Below, in pieces: positions 1-8,467 of a DNA stretch of 64,000 bases. The stretch is from Candidatus Neomicrothrix sp. UBA2517 (lineage in GTDB: Bacteria; Actinomycetota; Acidimicrobiia; Acidimicrobiales; UBA8592), in NCBI GenBank assembly GCA_002341185.1, contig DDNP01000024.1, positions 1 through 64,000 on the forward strand, in the 5' to 3' direction. Position numbers and translations under genes: made by a program. The notes beneath the pieces are model-generated. The model ran no database searches. It had not been told where the DNA came from and saw only the letters and a list, made by a program, of their open reading frames with translations. How positions within the stretch are numbered: the first letter of the stretch is position 1; the number at the start of each line of letters is the position of its first letter.

Positions 1-99
1 ATGTTTTGATCTTAGAATTTCGTCGACTAATGAGTAATCAATAAAATGCTTTATTCCTTGGATATGCGGTGGTGGTACTAAGTCGCGTATCGTTTCCAT
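1..99 (-). CDS. Probable cytochrome P450, N-terminal fragment (cut by window edge)
   Basis: Reading leftwards from an ATG at 99, the frame stays open to the window edge and gives 33 residues. The end, around DYSLVDEILRSK, resembles the opening of bacterial P450s, where a short strand is followed by a helix of the VDEILRS type. The two P450s at 4190-6654 begin in a similar way (REVYRHKQLRQ, REAFRSKELRQ). A strong ribosome binding site (GGGGAGAG) lies just upstream of the ATG. It sits 70 nt downstream of the thiolase-like gene on the same strand and would be the last visible member of that operon. Only the N-terminus is visible, with no heme loop, so the family call is an inference. Confidence 0.5.
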   Translation of the reverse strand, partial: METIRDLVPPPHIQGIKHFIDYSLVDEILRSKH

Positions 100-169
100 A
101 ATTCTCTCCCCGTTGAATGATCACATAACGTTATGAGAATACTCGCACGACCAAAATTGTGCGACTCCT

Positions 170-1327
170 TTAACGGTTCTTCGAAAGAATTGCTGCATTA
201 AAGTATTGCGCCCCTGATCCTGCGCCTGTAACCAGGGCTGTTTCAGCATCCTTAATTTGATCACCTGTAGAAGTGCTGCGCAACTGCCTCACCGCTTCAA
301 TAATTTTCAGATTAGGCCCACCCCAACCTGTGTGACTAAACGACAGTAATCCCCCATCGGTATTAGTTGGATATTTCCCATCTACGCTTATGCCATTCTC
401 AAAAAGAAAGTCAACACCATCTCCTTCAGCACACAACCCTAATGTTTCAAATTGACGAACTACTTCCCAAGTGTTGATGTCGTAGAGTTCGTATACGTCT
501 ATATCTTCTGGTGTTAATGCAGCGGTTGCGAAAGCTCTTGAGAACGCATCCTTTCCTATTGACCCGACTTCGTCATACCGAACTGGATCAACATATTGCT
601 GTCTGTGCCATTCAGAAGCTCCACCTAATATTCGTATCGGGTCGTTAGGGCAATCTAGCGCTCTTTCTAGCGAAGTTATTAATATCGCTGATGCTCCCTC
701 TGTAGCTAGACAAAGGTCTAACAAGTGGAAAGGGTCACAGATCAGAGGAGAGTCAACTATATCGGAAACCCCGTAAGGACCTTTTCCATACATCACTGCT
801 TCAGGGTTTCTAGAACCAGCATTCCTTATATCTACTGCTATTTGCGAAAGTTTCTCTCTGCTAGGCTTGAATCTAGCAAAATACACCTGTGCGACCATGG
901 CAAAATGCGCAGCTGTGAAAAACCCCCATGGTTGGATAAATTCATTGTTTGGTTGTGTATAGTCCGCTAACTTTGAAGTGTTTAGAACACCTGCTTGTCC
1001 ACCAAAGACAATGGCACTATTACAAAGCCCAAAGGACACTGCTGCTGCTGCATCCAAAATACCTGGCACTCCTTGAGGATATGTATCACCAACCCATCGA
1101 AATGATTTTCCAAAAACCCCTGTCCAATCAACTACACCTGGGTCAAATTTAGTTCCACCTGGGCCAGGCCATCTTCCTGATATTCCATCTATCTCTTCCA
1201 ATTGCATACCCGCATCAATAAGTGCCTGCTCGACTGCTTTAATGCAAATAGTCAGATTATTTTCCTCTAGAGACTTGCTTTGTTTCGTTAACCCGATTCC
1301 AGCAATTGCGACTTTCTTGTTCCTCAT
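170..1327 (-). CDS. Thiolase-like (SCP-x / lipid-transfer, Ltp2-like) protein
   Basis: About 385 residues with the thiolase-fold signature of the non-decarboxylating lipid-transfer group: N-terminal VAIAGIG, helix AVEQALIDAG, strand SAIVFGGQAG and C-terminal SHTGWGG followed by EAVRQLR. I do not see the usual catalytic Cys of a biosynthetic or degradative thiolase near residue 90, which fits the Ltp2-like retro-aldolase group better than a true thiolase. The start is placed at 1327 because that ATG overlaps the TGA of the upstream ligase (ATGA). A start at 1348 would add seven residues. Family knowledge: such proteins work with a DUF35 partner to cleave a C-C bond in steroid side-chain acyl-CoAs, and a DUF35 gene is two genes upstream. 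The substrate here is unknown. Confidence 0.82.
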   Translation of the reverse strand: MRNKKVAIAGIGLTKQSKSLEENNLTICIKAVEQALIDAGMQLEEIDGISGRWPGPGGTKFDPGVVDWTGVFGKSFRWVGDTYPQGVPGILDAAAAVSFGLCNSAIVFGGQAGVLNTSKLADYTQPNNEFIQPWGFFTAAHFAMVAQVYFARFKPSREKLSQIAVDIRNAGSRNPEAVMYGKGPYGVSDIVDSPLICDPFHLLDLCLATEGASAILITSLERALDCPNDPIRILGGASEWHRQQYVDPVRYDEVGSIGKDAFSRAFATAALTPEDIDVYELYDINTWEVVRQFETLGLCAEGDGVDFLFENGISVDGKYPTNTDGGLLSFSHTGWGGPNLKIIEAVRQLRSTSTGDQIKDAETALVTGAGSGAQYFNAAILSKNR

Positions 1328-2862
1328 ACTTGCCGACCAGTGCCCCAAAAAAGTGACCTAATCTCATTCTTTGCGATTTTCCCTACAGCATTTTTGGGCA
1401 AATCTTCCCATATCTCTATCCGTTCAGGAACCTTTATTGAAGTCAATTCTGATTTGGCACAAAAATCTTTTATTTCATTTACTTGCGTTTCAAAACCATC
1501 TTTTAAGACGAGAACTGCAACTATTGCTTCGCCCCATTCAGGATCCGGAACACCAACTACAGACACCTCCAAAACCGCTTCATGCCGATAGATAACATTC
1601 TCAATTTCTGTTGGCGCAATATTTAAACCACCACGAATAATTAAATTTTTCTTCCTATCAACAATATAGATAAAACCGTTTTCGTCTACTTCTGCGATAT
1701 CTCCTGAGTGCATCCATCCATTTACCAGCACTTCATCTGTTCTATCCCTATCTCTGAAATACCCTTTCATGACATGTGGTCCAGAGAATATGACTTCTCC
1801 CCGTTCCCCCTCTTGAACTGTCTTTCCATTTTCATCTACTACTCGAACATTCACAGCTAAGGAAGGTTGCCCACATGATGCAAGTAACTTTGGGTTTGAT
1901 GTTAACCCAAAGTGATGATCTTCCTTTCGTAAAATCGTTCCTATTGATGCAATTTCTGCCATGCCGTAGAGCTGATTAAAAATTAATCCAAATCGAGAAA
2001 CTAGCTCTTTGAGTCTTTCAGGTGAAATAGGAGATGATCCATAACCCAAAGTAGTCAATGACTTAAGTTTTTCGTTACTGGAATCTGGAAGCTTATCCAG
2101 CAACCGCATTAATTGTGTCGGTACCAGAAAGCTGTGCGTTACATGATCTCTCTCTATTTGATCCGCAAATTCGAGCGGGTCAAAGTTTCGACTATCTCTA
2201 AAGCTAATTGATGCCCCTATTGTTAGGCATGGGACGATTGTTATATTGACACTTGAGTTATGTGGTATCTGAATTAGATAACGACTCATCTGCTCTATTT
2301 CATATTCAATACACGCCACTGTTGCATGTTGCAACGACCGACTGTGGTCGAAAAGAACACCTTTAGGCTTGCCGGTAGTTCCACTGGTGTAAACAATACA
2401 AAAATCATCATCTGGAGTTATAGCGTCAACCGCTGCTGGTAATTCGTCACTATTTTGATCTAAATTAGCATTCCACTCTTCAGTATCCACATCTTTAACG
2501 GGTACTTCACCAATATCTGAAAGTTCGTTAATTTGCTTTAAGTGCTCAGTATCTGTGATCACTAAAACAGGAGTACAATTATGGAAGATCTCTTCTAATT
2601 CAGAGAGGCCTAAGCGAAAATTCAATCCGACATAAACTAAAGCAGCTTTTGAAATGCCCGTTATTAATTCAAGTATTTCTGGTCGGTTGGGCAAAAGCAC
2701 AGCGACACGTTGGCCTTTCTCATAACCCTGAGAAAGGAGATAATGAGCGATTTGGTTACTTCTTTTGTCTAGCTCTTCGTAACTTAAGGAATCGCTACCG
2801 AACAATGCTTCCGACTTGGGGTTTCTAACAGCATTCCTATGTACTGCTAATCCGATATTCAT
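1324..2862 (-). CDS. AMP-dependent acyl-CoA synthetase / ligase
   Basis: A 512-residue ANL-superfamily enzyme that activates a carboxylic acid to its acyl-CoA through an acyl-adenylate. The P-loop YTSGTTGKPKG is near residues 158-168, followed by YGMAE, the motif GWMHSGDIAEVDENGF, the hinge DRKKNLIIRGGLNI, and a C-terminal PKNAVGKIAKNE carrying the catalytic Lys. Length is normal for the family. Start and stop are both coupled to neighbours by ATGA overlaps (with the DUF35 gene upstream and the thiolase-like gene downstream), so the three are almost certainly co-translated. The context suggests activation of a side-chain or ring-fission carboxylate released by the P450s of the same operon. 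The specific acid cannot be read from the sequence. Confidence 0.93.
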   Translation of the reverse strand: MNIGLAVHRNAVRNPKSEALFGSDSLSYEELDKRSNQIAHYLLSQGYEKGQRVAVLLPNRPEILELITGISKAALVYVGLNFRLGLSELEEIFHNCTPVLVITDTEHLKQINELSDIGEVPVKDVDTEEWNANLDQNSDELPAAVDAITPDDDFCIVYTSGTTGKPKGVLFDHSRSLQHATVACIEYEIEQMSRYLIQIPHNSSVNITIVPCLTIGASISFRDSRNFDPLEFADQIERDHVTHSFLVPTQLMRLLDKLPDSSNEKLKSLTTLGYGSSPISPERLKELVSRFGLIFNQLYGMAEIASIGTILRKEDHHFGLTSNPKLLASCGQPSLAVNVRVVDENGKTVQEGERGEVIFSGPHVMKGYFRDRDRTDEVLVNGWMHSGDIAEVDENGFIYIVDRKKNLIIRGGLNIAPTEIENVIYRHEAVLEVSVVGVPDPEWGEAIVAVLVLKDGFETQVNEIKDFCAKSELTSIKVPERIEIWEDLPKNAVGKIAKNEIRSLFWGTGRQV

Positions 2863-3254
2863 ATTTTCTCATTTCTCAGTTGGAAAAAAGGAAGCGTTCG
2901 CTCTTTGAATTTCTCGAAAATCACTTCGACGTCTAAACCGATAACGACTTGATCTGGCTTGCAATTTATCAAACGTGAATACATTCTCCATCCTTCATCC
3001 AGTTCGATATCGACTAGAATAAGAGGAGTTGGGAATCCTGTACCCATAGGTCTATAAACCGTTGTATGGCTATAAATTTTCCCGATTCCTATACTCTCTG
3101 AATAACTCCAGTCAACTGAAAAGCAGTTAGGACACAGAACCTGCGGGCTAAAAAAATTTTTCCCGCAAGAATTACATACAGGTCGAGTCAATCTTCCATT
3201 CTCGATATTTTCCCAATATTTCGATGTAAGACTTTCATCAATATTTTGGTTCAC
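2859..3254 (-). CDS. Zn-ribbon / OB-fold DUF35 protein
   Basis: A 131-residue protein with a rubredoxin-like zinc ribbon in its first third (CNSCG near residues 27-31 and CPNC near 41-44), followed by an OB-fold segment with the characteristic IYSHTTVYRP strand. This is the DUF35 architecture, whose members bind acyl-CoA and partner with thiolase-like proteins; in steroid-degrading actinobacteria the Ltp2-DUF35 pair forms an aldolase. The gene overlaps the ligase downstream and the duplicated unknown protein upstream by 4 nt each. With the thiolase-like gene in the same operon, a carbon-carbon-cleaving complex is the most economical reading, although the partnership is inferred. Confidence 0.88.
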   Translation of the reverse strand: MNQNIDESLTSKYWENIENGRLTRPVCNSCGKNFFSPQVLCPNCFSVDWSYSESIGIGKIYSHTTVYRPMGTGFPTPLILVDIELDEGWRMYSRLINCKPDQVVIGLDVEVIFEKFKERTLPFFQLRNEKI

Positions 3255-4123
3255 TCATTAACCTCGTTGAGAAGCTTGAAGGCCGCTTCTCTGACAGTCA
3301 TCCCGACCTCCACGCCTCGTTCCGCTGCAATTCCGTTACATGCACTTATTGTTCCTTCATCAAAGGCTTTAAATGCATCTCCAACCGGCGCACTCCAAGC
3401 ATCACAACAAGCACCTGCAAGTCCATATTCTTGAGTAGTTTCTAATCCAGCGATACCAGCTTTATTTTTACTCATTCCCCCATCCGAGCAAATGAATCCA
3501 TGTGGTGAAACTTCTAGCAAAAACTTTGCTCCCGACCTTCCGGTATGACCAGCAGTAACAAGAACGTTTTTGCTATCTTCAGGAAGCGCAAAAACTATAG
3601 AATCTGTAACGATTATTTCTCTTCCGGTCTCTGAGGTTGCCTTAGATTCGCGACGTATCTTTGTTCCAGCGGTAATGTCGCCAGGGTCATTTTCCAAAAG
3701 GATCTTAGCAGCCTCTATAACACTCATTCCTTCTTCGACCCCAGATCTCTCAGCAAGAATATTAACTCTAGAAATAACACCTGTCTTATAGAGATCTGAA
3801 CCATTCCCGAGCTCAGCAGACATGCCATCAGCCGCTGCTGCAGGTATACCGATTGCTTCTAGGTACCATAGCCCAGCTATTCCAGCGCCATCTTTTCCTA
3901 TGCAGCCATCATGCGCAATCACTGCTCGAGGTCGATGTGGCGCCATCAAACGAGCTGGGAGTACTCCGAGATAAGAAGATGGGACCACTACATCTCTACC
4001 TGTATTTCTTCTATCCACATATCTTGCTGAATCCATAGCCACGATTCGACCACGAGTACTTTCTGAAACAACATCATGCGGGTGGTCTGATTCATCATTG
4101 AGTAATGGGGCTTCTTCAGTCAT
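3251..4123 (-). CDS. Conserved protein of unknown function with internal duplication
   Basis: A 290-residue protein I cannot assign to a named family. It is made of two homologous halves, roughly residues 28-144 and 174-286. Matching pieces include DGCIGKDGAGIAGL with DGGMSKNKAGIAGL, TGVISRVNILAERSGVEEGM with EGTISACNGIAAERGVEVGM, and SVIEAAKILLE with TVREAAFKLLN. The second half also carries VLVTAGHTGRSG. There is no signal peptide or membrane segment. It overlaps the DUF35 gene by 4 nt, so it belongs to the P450 / ligase / thiolase-like operon. The duplication suggests a pseudo-twofold enzyme or a fused dimer. No strong ribosome binding site precedes ATG 4123. Confidence 0.8.
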   Translation of the reverse strand: MTEEAPLLNDESDHPHDVVSESTRGRIVAMDSARYVDRRNTGRDVVVPSSYLGVLPARLMAPHRPRAVIAHDGCIGKDGAGIAGLWYLEAIGIPAAAADGMSAELGNGSDLYKTGVISRVNILAERSGVEEGMSVIEAAKILLENDPGDITAGTKIRRESKATSETGREIIVTDSIVFALPEDSKNVLVTAGHTGRSGAKFLLEVSPHGFICSDGGMSKNKAGIAGLETTQEYGLAGACCDAWSAPVGDAFKAFDEGTISACNGIAAERGVEVGMTVREAAFKLLNEVNE

Positions 4124-4189
4124 TTCTATAGTTTCTCATAAATTTTACTTTCTTGACAGTAGCGAACTTTCACTAATTGATTCTTTTGA

Positions 4190-5392
4190 TTATGAGCCAA
4201 ACAGGACAGGATATTTTCCAAAATATGGTCTTGTCGTAGAGTCATCCATTTCTGGCGGGTTGCTCGGATCAGGTTTGCAACCATTCAGGAAGAGCGTTTG
4301 AACAGCTACAGGAACTAGACCGAAAAGATGATCGTCTTCGGTAGAATTTGTATCGAAAACAAGTCCGGCTGCTAAGTCTTGGCCGATGCAAGCATGCATT
4401 CCTTGCCCAAAGCTTAAACCCCATGGAGTAATTCCGGATTCTAGTTCTCTATTCGGATTAAATTCTTCAGCATCTTCACCGTAGGAATTTTTATCGCGAT
4501 TTACGGTCTCCAAGTCGATAACGACTTTATCCCCTTTTATAATTTCAATTCCTGATCTCAAACCGATATCTTCAAGTGCCCATCTGGCTGCAGTCGGGGA
4601 TGATGGCTGAAGCCTAATCGTCTCATGAGTGGCTTTTTGAAGGAAAATCTTATCGTTGTATGCTTTCTCCTCATCATCTGGATGGTCTTCAAGCCATTTG
4701 AATATATTGTGTACCACTCTGGTGAGTGCGGTTGCTGATGTATGTGCTCCAGCAAGTAAATAGAAGGCGATTTCTCGTCTGAGTGATTCTCTGGTCATGG
4801 GGACTTTATCCTGATTCCTTAATAAGACTTGAAGCACATCTCTCGGTAAGTCTTCTTCAGGAATTTCGCCTCTTCCAAACTTTTTGAGCAACTCATTTCG
4901 GTAGGCAATCCCAGGCTCTAGAAATTCTTTATCAAATGCTTCAAGTTTCTTTTCTATCTCTGCTCTTTTAGTTTCAACATCCCCTATGTAGTGACCTAAT
5001 GTTGCACCCTCAATAAAAGTTGTTAGGTAATCGTAGAGTCTACTGGTCTCTTCATAGGTCCCAAGAGGGCGATCAACCCCAGCAGTAACAGCAGCTAGAT
5101 TCATCATAAGCTGGTGGCCAAAATCCACTAATTCCGCTTTTCCATCTTTGAGGTAAGGGTCTACTGTCTCTTGGATGATTGAAGGGAACATATCTCTTTC
5201 ATATTCATAGAAAGTATCTCGACGGAAAAGCCTATTTTCGAGACGACGACGCTGCCTATGTTCATCACCATGAAGATTCACGACAACGTCTTCCATCACG
5301 ACTTCGCCGGCGTCATATAGGGCTTGCCTTAACTGTTTGTGACGATATACCTCTCGAGCGTCATCTGGAGTAGTTATTACTATCTCTGCCAT
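4190..5392 (-). CDS. Cytochrome P450 (twin A)
   Basis: A 400-residue soluble P450. The heme loop is FGQGMHACIG with the thiolate Cys at about 335, ExxR is ETIR at 257-260, and the I-helix is LAGAHTSA at about 213-220. The usual acid before the I-helix Thr is replaced by His. The N-terminus is short, starting close to the first helix (DAREVYRHKQLRQ). It is clearly paralogous to the next gene upstream: both have NLHG or DLHG then RRRLENRLFRR, and both end in a YPVLF or YPVVF motif. It would need electrons from a ferredoxin, and the 3Fe-4S ferredoxin at 8767-8982 is the nearest candidate. It is the second gene of a reverse operon. The substrate is unknown; terpenoid or steroid is guessed from context. 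Confidence 0.93.
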   Translation of the reverse strand: MAEIVITTPDDAREVYRHKQLRQALYDAGEVVMEDVVVNLHGDEHRQRRRLENRLFRRDTFYEYERDMFPSIIQETVDPYLKDGKAELVDFGHQLMMNLAAVTAGVDRPLGTYEETSRLYDYLTTFIEGATLGHYIGDVETKRAEIEKKLEAFDKEFLEPGIAYRNELLKKFGRGEIPEEDLPRDVLQVLLRNQDKVPMTRESLRREIAFYLLAGAHTSATALTRVVHNIFKWLEDHPDDEEKAYNDKIFLQKATHETIRLQPSSPTAARWALEDIGLRSGIEIIKGDKVVIDLETVNRDKNSYGEDAEEFNPNRELESGITPWGLSFGQGMHACIGQDLAAGLVFDTNSTEDDHLFGLVPVAVQTLFLNGCKPDPSNPPEMDDSTTRPYFGKYPVLFGS

Positions 5393-5442
5393 TTCTTCCC
5401 TTTCCCTTTAATAGCTTGATAAATGCTACAAAGTTTGTCAAT

Positions 5443-6654
5443 TTAAAATACAACTGGATAGTTACTGAAGTGTTTCCTCTCCGAGCTGGGGTCGTGTCGC
5501 GGCGGGTTATCAGGATCTCTTCTGGCACCAGCAGATAATAATGCATGAGTCATTATCGCTACCGTTCCAAATAGGGTTTCGGATGCTGGTCTGTCGGGAT
5601 TAATTTCTAACCCTCCGTCCAGCTCTGCCCCTACGCAAGCATGAGTCCCTGCTCCAAAGCTCATACCCCAACGAGGTATACCTTCTTGAATTTCTCGATA
5701 AGGGTCATACATTTCTGACGTTTCACCGAAGACTTTGCTATCTCTATTAGCTTCAATTAGGTCTAGAGTGACTTCAACTCCTTCGGCAAGTAAAGTTCCG
5801 TCAGACAATTCAATATCCTCCATCGCTCTTCTTAAAGCGACTGGGCTAGCAGGGTGTAGCCTAAGCGATTCATGCATACATCGTTGAACAAAAGAGAGGT
5901 CTTTACGAGCTAGATCTAAGTCAAGGGGATATTGATCTCCCCAGCTGAAAATATTGTCAACAGTATGGATAAAAGCGTTAGCAGTTGAGTGCGCTCCAGC
6001 TTGGAGATAAAAACATATTTCTCGAAAAATTATTTCATCGCTAAGATTGAGCTTCTCTCTGTTTATCAGCAGTGTTGTCAGAACATCTTTTGGTAAATCA
6101 TTTTTATCCCTGTCTCCTTCATTAACATCATGGATTAATTGTTCTCTCCTATCACGACTTGGAGTGTAGAAGGATATTGCAAACTGATTCATTGCTTTTT
6201 TCACCTCTTGACGCACCTCATCTTTGTCACGAGTCGAATGCAGCAGAGTCGCACCTTCACTGAATTTCTTTACGATTGCATAAAGCGTCTCGGTTTGCTC
6301 CGCTTCAGCCGGGTCTTGGTCGATGCCAGCTATTGTTGCAGTCAAATTCATAGCACACCTGTATCCGATGACCGCCAAGTCTGCCTTTCCTTTTTGGATA
6401 AATGGACTGAGTGTCACATCAATTGTTCTTCCCAAAATCTCATGCTCCCAGTAACTAAAAATTTCTCTTCGGAAAAGTCGGTTCTCTAAACGGCGTCGTT
6501 CTCGATGGGCCTTCCCGTGAAGGTCTAGAAGAGTATCAGCCATAACTACTGCCCCTTCAGAATAACCTGCCTGTCTTAATTCCTTCGAACGAAAAGCCTC
6601 ACGAACTTGCAACCAAGATGTGAGGTGCACTCTATTACTTGTTTCTCTTTGCAT
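5443..6654 (-). CDS. Cytochrome P450 (twin B)
   Basis: About 403 residues and paralogous to the P450 just downstream. The I-helix is QAGAHSTANA, again with His where the acid normally sits and with Ser then Thr beside it. ExxR is ESLR in ESLRLHPASPVALRR, and the heme loop is FGAGTHACVGAELDGG. Start: a GTG at 6666 opens the frame, but the ATG at 6654 has GGAA and an AGG upstream, so I prefer it. The gene is divergent from the epoxide-hydrolase-like gene, with only about 36 nt between the preferred starts, so the promoters must be compact or overlap. Two adjacent, similar P450s suggest successive oxidations of one substrate or a P450 heterodimer. Confidence 0.92.
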   Translation of the reverse strand: MQRETSNRVHLTSWLQVREAFRSKELRQAGYSEGAVVMADTLLDLHGKAHRERRRLENRLFRREIFSYWEHEILGRTIDVTLSPFIQKGKADLAVIGYRCAMNLTATIAGIDQDPAEAEQTETLYAIVKKFSEGATLLHSTRDKDEVRQEVKKAMNQFAISFYTPSRDRREQLIHDVNEGDRDKNDLPKDVLTTLLINREKLNLSDEIIFREICFYLQAGAHSTANAFIHTVDNIFSWGDQYPLDLDLARKDLSFVQRCMHESLRLHPASPVALRRAMEDIELSDGTLLAEGVEVTLDLIEANRDSKVFGETSEMYDPYREIQEGIPRWGMSFGAGTHACVGAELDGGLEINPDRPASETLFGTVAIMTHALLSAGARRDPDNPPRHDPSSERKHFSNYPVVF

Positions 6655-6690
6655 TTCCGGTTCCACCTAATTCAGGATAGGTTCCAGTTC

Positions 6691-7080
6691 ATGGTTAAAC
6701 CACTTGAGATAGTTGAGAGTTTCTTGCATGCCCTATCAACCCAAGATATGGAGGAGATTATTTCATTCTTTGATGAGCGTTCGTCTTGGCAAAATATTCC
6801 ACACCCCCCAGCTGTCGGAAGGAAAGAGATAACTAATATGTTCCGTCCGATTATTAGTAAAAGCTCAAAAGTTCAGTGGGATATCGTCAACGCTGTATAC
6901 GAGAGCAATCGAGCCTGGCTGGAAAGAGTCGACAGATTCTGGATTAACGACATTGAATATTCAGTTGAATGTAACGGAGTTTTTGAACTTGATTTATCTA
7001 AAGGAATTATTCTTACCGTTCGTGATTACGTTGATTTAGGTGAATGGAGAAAAAGGTTAGCTTCAGCCAAACTTAATTAA
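6691..7080 (+). CDS. Limonene-1,2-epoxide hydrolase-like protein
   Basis: A 129-residue cone-shaped alpha+beta protein of the limonene-1,2-epoxide hydrolase (LEH) branch of the SnoaL/NTF2 superfamily. The Asp-Arg-Asp catalytic set of LEH is recognisable: ERVD supplies the Arg and first Asp, and RDYVDL supplies the second Asp. The segment WQNIPHPPAVGR aligns with the YQNMPLPPAYGR segment of LEH, so the water-positioning Asn is kept but the Tyr is Trp here. The start is taken at ATG 6691, which has AGGATAGG upstream; a longer frame from 6607 would run into the divergent P450. The expected role is hydrolysis of an epoxide to a diol, which fits beside P450s and suggests terpenoid or cyclic alkene breakdown. 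Confidence 0.82.
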   Translation: MVKPLEIVESFLHALSTQDMEEIISFFDERSSWQNIPHPPAVGRKEITNMFRPIISKSSKVQWDIVNAVYESNRAWLERVDRFWINDIEYSVECNGVFELDLSKGIILTVRDYVDLGEWRKRLASAKLN

Positions 7081-7089
7081 ACGTTTTTG

Positions 7090-8412
7090 CTACTCATATG
7101 CTTTTTCCCAAGTGAGAATTTCACCCGCCCAGTTACCGACTTTCCAACCAGGTAGAGGTCCGTGATCCGGCCACAAATCATCAAGATTTAGCTTCTTCCC
7201 ATCTGAGATTACCTCAACAATCCTACTCTTATCGTTTAAGACAGTTATATCTGACGTGGGATCAGAATCTACGATAATGATGTCTGCAAATTTTTCTGTC
7301 TCAATAGTCCCAAGGTCATTTTCCATTTGCATTGCCCAAGCCCCATTTTTCGTAGCCGTAGTAATTGCTTCGACTGGAGTTAAATCTAGGTAATTTACGA
7401 AAATTTCTAACTCTCTAGCGTGCCAGTGACCGTATGGAGTTAACGCAAAACCACTTTCTGAGCCTGAGAGTATCCTTACTCCGCTATCGTAGGCTTTTCG
7501 TATCATTTTTGCGGTTTGTTCAATTTCTCCACGGAAAATATCCTCCATCCCCGAACTAGCTTGAACCTTTGATCCAAAGTCAGCGAGGTTTGCTAGAAAC
7601 GTGAACGTTGGACAAATAGATGCCCCATTCGCAATCACAGCTTCAAGACCATCGTCGTCCATAAACGAAGCATGAAGTATGAGATCGACACCTTCCTCGG
7701 CGCATATTCGAACGCTTTCTGTTCCCCGACAGTGTGCCATCACGGGTACTGAAAGTTCGTGAGCCGTTTGACATGCCGCTCGTATTTCTTCCCTGTTCCA
7801 CACCATCAACTCTCCGGATCGGCCTGGTATTGAACCAGTAGCATGGAGCTTGATCCAATCAGCGCCATATTTGATATGACGGCGAACCCATTTCACAATC
7901 TCATCTTTAGAGTTAACGATTTGAGCATACCCAACAGTTCCTTCATCGGGAATCAAACGACCAGCTGTACCACCAACAGCTGTCAATAATGCTTGTACTC
8001 CCGTCTTGATTCGTGGCCCTTGTACAACACCGGCGTTGACTGCATCACGAAGGGCAGGGCCAATTCCATGCGAAGTATCTGGGTCCACAAATGAAGTAAC
8101 TCCTGCCCTGAGCATCTTTCTTAAGTTTTGAGCAGCTATAAGTGCCACGAGCGTGGGGTCTCGATGGAAGAAAAGCTCATCATTAGATTGGACATCATCG
8201 AATGAACAATGGAGGTGAGAATCAATTAAACCCGGCATCACTGTTTTCTCCGAAGCATCGATTACAACGATTTCCTTATCCTCATGATTGTTCAAGACCT
8301 TGATTGCATCTTTTCCTATTGCAGTAATTTGATTGCCTTCGATAAGAATCCCCTCATTGGGTTTTGGGTTAGACCCAGTTCCATCAATAAGAGTTCCACC
8401 TGAAATCAGCAT
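7090..8412 (-). CDS. Amidohydrolase family protein (imidazolonepropionase-like)
   Basis: About 440 residues with the composite beta-sandwich plus TIM-barrel plan of amidohydrolases. An N-terminal GGTLIDGTG strand is followed by the metal motif DSHLHC, then WIKLHATGS, VMAHCRG and LILHASF, which supply the later metal-binding or active-site residues. Where many relatives have G-T-D on barrel strand 8, this protein has G-S-E (ILSGSESGF). The downstream PYGHWHAREL segment looks conserved, so I read this as a subfamily feature rather than damage. Start: the ATG at 8412 has GGAAG six bases upstream, while the ATG at 8424 has none. It ends 9 nt from the convergent epoxide-hydrolase-like gene. It probably hydrolyses a cyclic amide, ester or peptide-like bond; the substrate is unknown. 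Confidence 0.87.
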   Translation of the reverse strand: MLISGGTLIDGTGSNPKPNEGILIEGNQITAIGKDAIKVLNNHEDKEIVVIDASEKTVMPGLIDSHLHCSFDDVQSNDELFFHRDPTLVALIAAQNLRKMLRAGVTSFVDPDTSHGIGPALRDAVNAGVVQGPRIKTGVQALLTAVGGTAGRLIPDEGTVGYAQIVNSKDEIVKWVRRHIKYGADWIKLHATGSIPGRSGELMVWNREEIRAACQTAHELSVPVMAHCRGTESVRICAEEGVDLILHASFMDDDGLEAVIANGASICPTFTFLANLADFGSKVQASSGMEDIFRGEIEQTAKMIRKAYDSGVRILSGSESGFALTPYGHWHARELEIFVNYLDLTPVEAITTATKNGAWAMQMENDLGTIETEKFADIIIVDSDPTSDITVLNDKSRIVEVISDGKKLNLDDLWPDHGPLPGWKVGNWAGEILTWEKAYE

Positions 8413-8467
8413 AATATCTTCCATAGGACTATGTTATTGGATAAGTAGAGTAAATAGAAGGGTTATC

